Shown piece after piece: positions 6,703 to 8,182 of a stretch of DNA of 8,182 nucleotides. The stretch is from Deltaproteobacteria bacterium. Lineage in GTDB: Bacteria > Desulfobacterota > WTBG01. The DNA is taken from contig WTBG01000176.1 of the NCBI GenBank assembly GCA_013139225.1, positions 1 to 8,182 on the forward strand, written 5' to 3'. Numbering within the stretch: the stretch's first letter is position 1; every line of letters starts with the position of its first letter. The notes under the pieces were generated by a model. The model was given only the letters and a program-made list of their open reading frames with translations. It was not told where the DNA came from and did no database searches. The position numbers were made by a program, and so were the translations under genes.

Positions 6703-6855
6703 TTACTCACTTTTTTCACCAGCAAAACAATAACCTGCATTCCTCACTGTTTGTATAAATTCGCTTGATTTTCCTCCTAGTTTAGTCTTCAAACGTTGGA
6801 TATGAATATCTACGGTTCGGGTGCCTGCATAATTATCGTATCCCCAGATTTTATC
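6703..6855 (-). pseudogene. C-terminal remnant of an OmpR/PhoB-family response regulator
   Basis: The minus strand encodes 50 residues and a stop. They match the end of the winged-helix (Trans_reg_C) DNA-binding domain: KIWGYDNYAGTRTVDIHIQR covers the recognition-helix region, and the wing follows in FIQTVRNAGYCFAGE, equivalent to the family's usual IxTVRGxGYxF. An intact protein would be about 225-240 residues with an N-terminal receiver domain. Here an in-frame TAG (6858-6856) sits directly before the first matching codon, and the upstream bases show no family resemblance in that frame. There is no start codon and no receiver domain. I infer that deletion or insertion removed about four fifths of the gene. 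A partner histidine kinase is not visible. The family call is secure; the exact regulator (PhoP, PhoB or other) cannot be named. Confidence 0.85.
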
Positions 6856-7054
6856 CTAAAATATTATATTTTGACCTGATAGCTGCGTAGCCGGGCAGGT
6901 TGAGTTGAATGGACATCAGGCATAACGTTTTCTCCTGATCCTCCTTTTGTAGTCTCTCATCAAAACCTCCAACAACTTTATACCAAGCACAACTGTTTGG
7001 GCGTCTTCCCGGCCAGGGAACTCAGCCAAGCTACATCTTGTGATCATCTTTTGG
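6856..7054. other. Unassigned junction sequence
   Basis: No recognisable gene lies here. The minus strand has a 43-codon open frame (7047-6916) that ends in TGA sharing one base with an ATG at 6916, which starts a 21-codon frame stopping near the remnant boundary. Neither resembles a protein I know. The stretch 6874-6898 can form a weak hairpin with outer arms CCTG and CAGG. It may be debris of an insertion that truncated the response regulator. Confidence 0.35.
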
Positions 7055-7083
7055 TTGACACACGGGAGGAACTTTCCTATATT
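7055..7083 (+). promoter_or_regulatory. Near-consensus housekeeping sigma promoter for ettA
   Basis: A perfect TTGACA (7055-7060), a 17-base spacer and TATATT (7078-7083, 5 of 6 to TATAAT) form a strong sigma70/sigmaA-type promoter reading towards ettA. Transcription would start near 7090, giving a leader of about 155 bases. Confidence 0.7.
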
Positions 7084-7131
7084 GAGCCCATCAAAAAGTA
7101 AGTTCTATCACTATTTATATTTACCAAAAAG

Positions 7132-7146
7132 TCGGACTGTATCCGA
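7132..7146 (+). promoter_or_regulatory. Small hairpin in the ettA leader
   Basis: TCGGA (7132-7136) and TCCGA (7142-7146) form a perfect 5-base stem around CTGTA, extendable by one G-T wobble pair. No T-run follows it, so it is not a terminator alone. The rest of the leader, 7090-7244, is A+T-rich and shows nothing else I can identify. Confidence 0.3.
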
Positions 7147-7244
7147 TCATTGGGATTTATCCATATTGATTTTGTCCACATTTCCAGATAGTACTATTCA
7201 CTTTTTTATTATTCCCCGCTTGCCCGGATTAAGGATGATTCACA

Positions 7245-8182
7245 ATGGCTGATGAACCGAACAAAATCATTTATTCTATGATCGGTGTAAGCAGGTATTA
7301 CGATACCAAGCCGGTCCTGAAGGATATTAATCTCTCCTATTTCTACGGAGCAAAAATCGGGGTGCTGGGCCTGAACGGAGCAGGCAAAAGCTCGCTGCTG
7401 CGCATCCTTGCGGGGATCGACAAGGAATTCAACGGCAAGACTGTCATGACTCCCGGGCTTACGGTCGGCATGCTGGAGCAGGAGCCCCGGCTGGATGATG
7501 ATATGACCGTACGTGAGGTCGTGGAGCAGGGAGCGCAGGAGACGGTTGATCTGCTCAATGAATATAACCGGATTAATGAACGGTTTGCCGAACCCATGCC
7601 TGATGATGAGATGAACCGCCTGATGGAACGACAGGGAGAGGTCCAGGAAAAGCTCGATGCCCTTGATGCTTGGGACCTGGATTCAATGCTGGAGATGGCG
7701 ATGGATGCCCTGCGCTGCCCTCCGGGAGAGACCCCGATTAAGATCCTCTCCGGCGGTGAAAGGCGGCGGGTGGCGCTCTGCCGCCTTCTGCTTCAGAAAC
7801 CCGACATTCTTCTTCTGGATGAGCCGACCAACCATCTTGACGCCGAGTCGGTTGCCTGGCTGGAACACCACCTGCAGCGCTACCCCGGAACAATTATTGC
7901 CGTTACCCACGATCGCTATTTCCTCGACAACGTGGCGGGCTGGATACTGGAGCTCGACAGGGGGCATGGTATCCCCTGGAAGGGAAACTACTCTTCTTGG
8001 CTGGAGCAGAAGCAAAAGTGGTTGAAGCAGGAGGAAAAAAGTGAAAGCGAACGCCAGAAAACCCTTCAGCGTGAGCTTGAGTGGATCAGGATGTCTCCCA
8101 AGGGAAGACGCGCTAAATCAAAGGCCCGCATCAATTCCTATGAGAACCTGCTGGGGGAGGAGACTGAAAAGAGCGCCCGGTC
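7245..8182 (+). CDS. ettA: ABC-F ATPase EttA, energy-dependent translational throttle (3' end cut)
   Basis: EttA binds the ribosomal E site and gates entry into elongation according to the ATP/ADP ratio; it is a soluble ABC-F protein without membrane domains. The window holds 312 codons of an expected 555-560. The first ABC domain has Walker A GLNGAGKSS at 42-50, signature LSGGE at 168-172, Walker B LLLDEPTNHLD at 189-199 and H-loop His222 in THDRYF. The arm insertion lies at about 95-140. The start of the linker between the ABC domains includes MSPKGRRAKSKARI, a hallmark of EttA over Uup and other ABC-F types. The start is ATG at 7245: a TGA 9 bases upstream in frame excludes a longer protein, and AAGGA precedes it by 9 bases. 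It is G+C-rich against its left neighbours and diverges from them. The second ABC domain lies past the right edge. Confidence 0.96.
   Translation, partial: MADEPNKIIYSMIGVSRYYDTKPVLKDINLSYFYGAKIGVLGLNGAGKSSLLRILAGIDKEFNGKTVMTPGLTVGMLEQEPRLDDDMTVREVVEQGAQETVDLLNEYNRINERFAEPMPDDEMNRLMERQGEVQEKLDALDAWDLDSMLEMAMDALRCPPGETPIKILSGGERRRVALCRLLLQKPDILLLDEPTNHLDAESVAWLEHHLQRYPGTIIAVTHDRYFLDNVAGWILELDRGHGIPWKGNYSSWLEQKQKWLKQEEKSESERQKTLQRELEWIRMSPKGRRAKSKARINSYENLLGEETEKSAR

Noticed and set aside
6916..7047. 43-codon minus-strand frame with a TGATG overlap to a second tiny frame
   Set aside because: Too short, no recognisable domain, and it runs close to the ettA promoter. It is recorded only as possible debris, not as a gene.
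7040..7252. 70-codon plus-strand open frame before ettA
   Set aside because: It spans the TTGACA/TATATT promoter and overlaps the ettA start in another frame. Its composition and sequence resemble no protein family.
7343..8015. Open frames in other registers inside ettA (both strands)
   Set aside because: They overlap a gene with intact Walker, signature and linker motifs and have low-complexity translations, so they are shadows.

Overview
The window reads as bacterial chromosome, most likely from a Firmicute of the Clostridia type. The evidence is a 443-residue alpha-type (GSI-alpha) glutamine synthetase with the Bacillus-like Arg62, strong AGGAGG-type ribosome binding sites, and moderate G+C on the left side. 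This is inferred from family knowledge, not from a database match.

Left two thirds (1-5772), all on the minus strand and transcribed right to left: glnA (glutamine synthetase, complete), carA (small subunit of carbamoyl-phosphate synthetase, complete) and carB (large subunit, cut by the left edge after 1084 codons). carA and carB are 4 bases apart and glnA and carA 96 bases apart. The order puts the enzyme that makes glutamine just upstream of the enzyme that uses its amide nitrogen to make carbamoyl phosphate for pyrimidines and arginine.

Middle (5773-6855): the 334-base glnA upstream region holds a roughly 97-base element with imperfect terminal inverted repeats and two internal hairpins, a tandem TGTAAAAT repeat, and an inverted repeat around a G-rich loop. 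Next come a small EutQ-like cupin gene (minus strand) and a 50-codon broken remnant of an OmpR/PhoB-type response regulator (minus strand), of which only the end of the DNA-binding domain survives.

Right (6856-8182): about 200 bases of unassigned sequence, a near-consensus plus-strand promoter, a leader of about 155 bases, and the first 312 codons of ettA, an ABC-F ribosome-associated ATPase. ettA is visibly richer in G+C than the genes on the left and points the other way. With the truncated regulator beside it, this suggests that 6855-7245 is a recombination junction or the edge of acquired DNA.

I see no RNA genes, CRISPR array or intact mobile element. The window is mainly housekeeping nitrogen and carbamoyl-phosphate metabolism next to a rearranged intergenic region. 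I found no convincing new multigene system.
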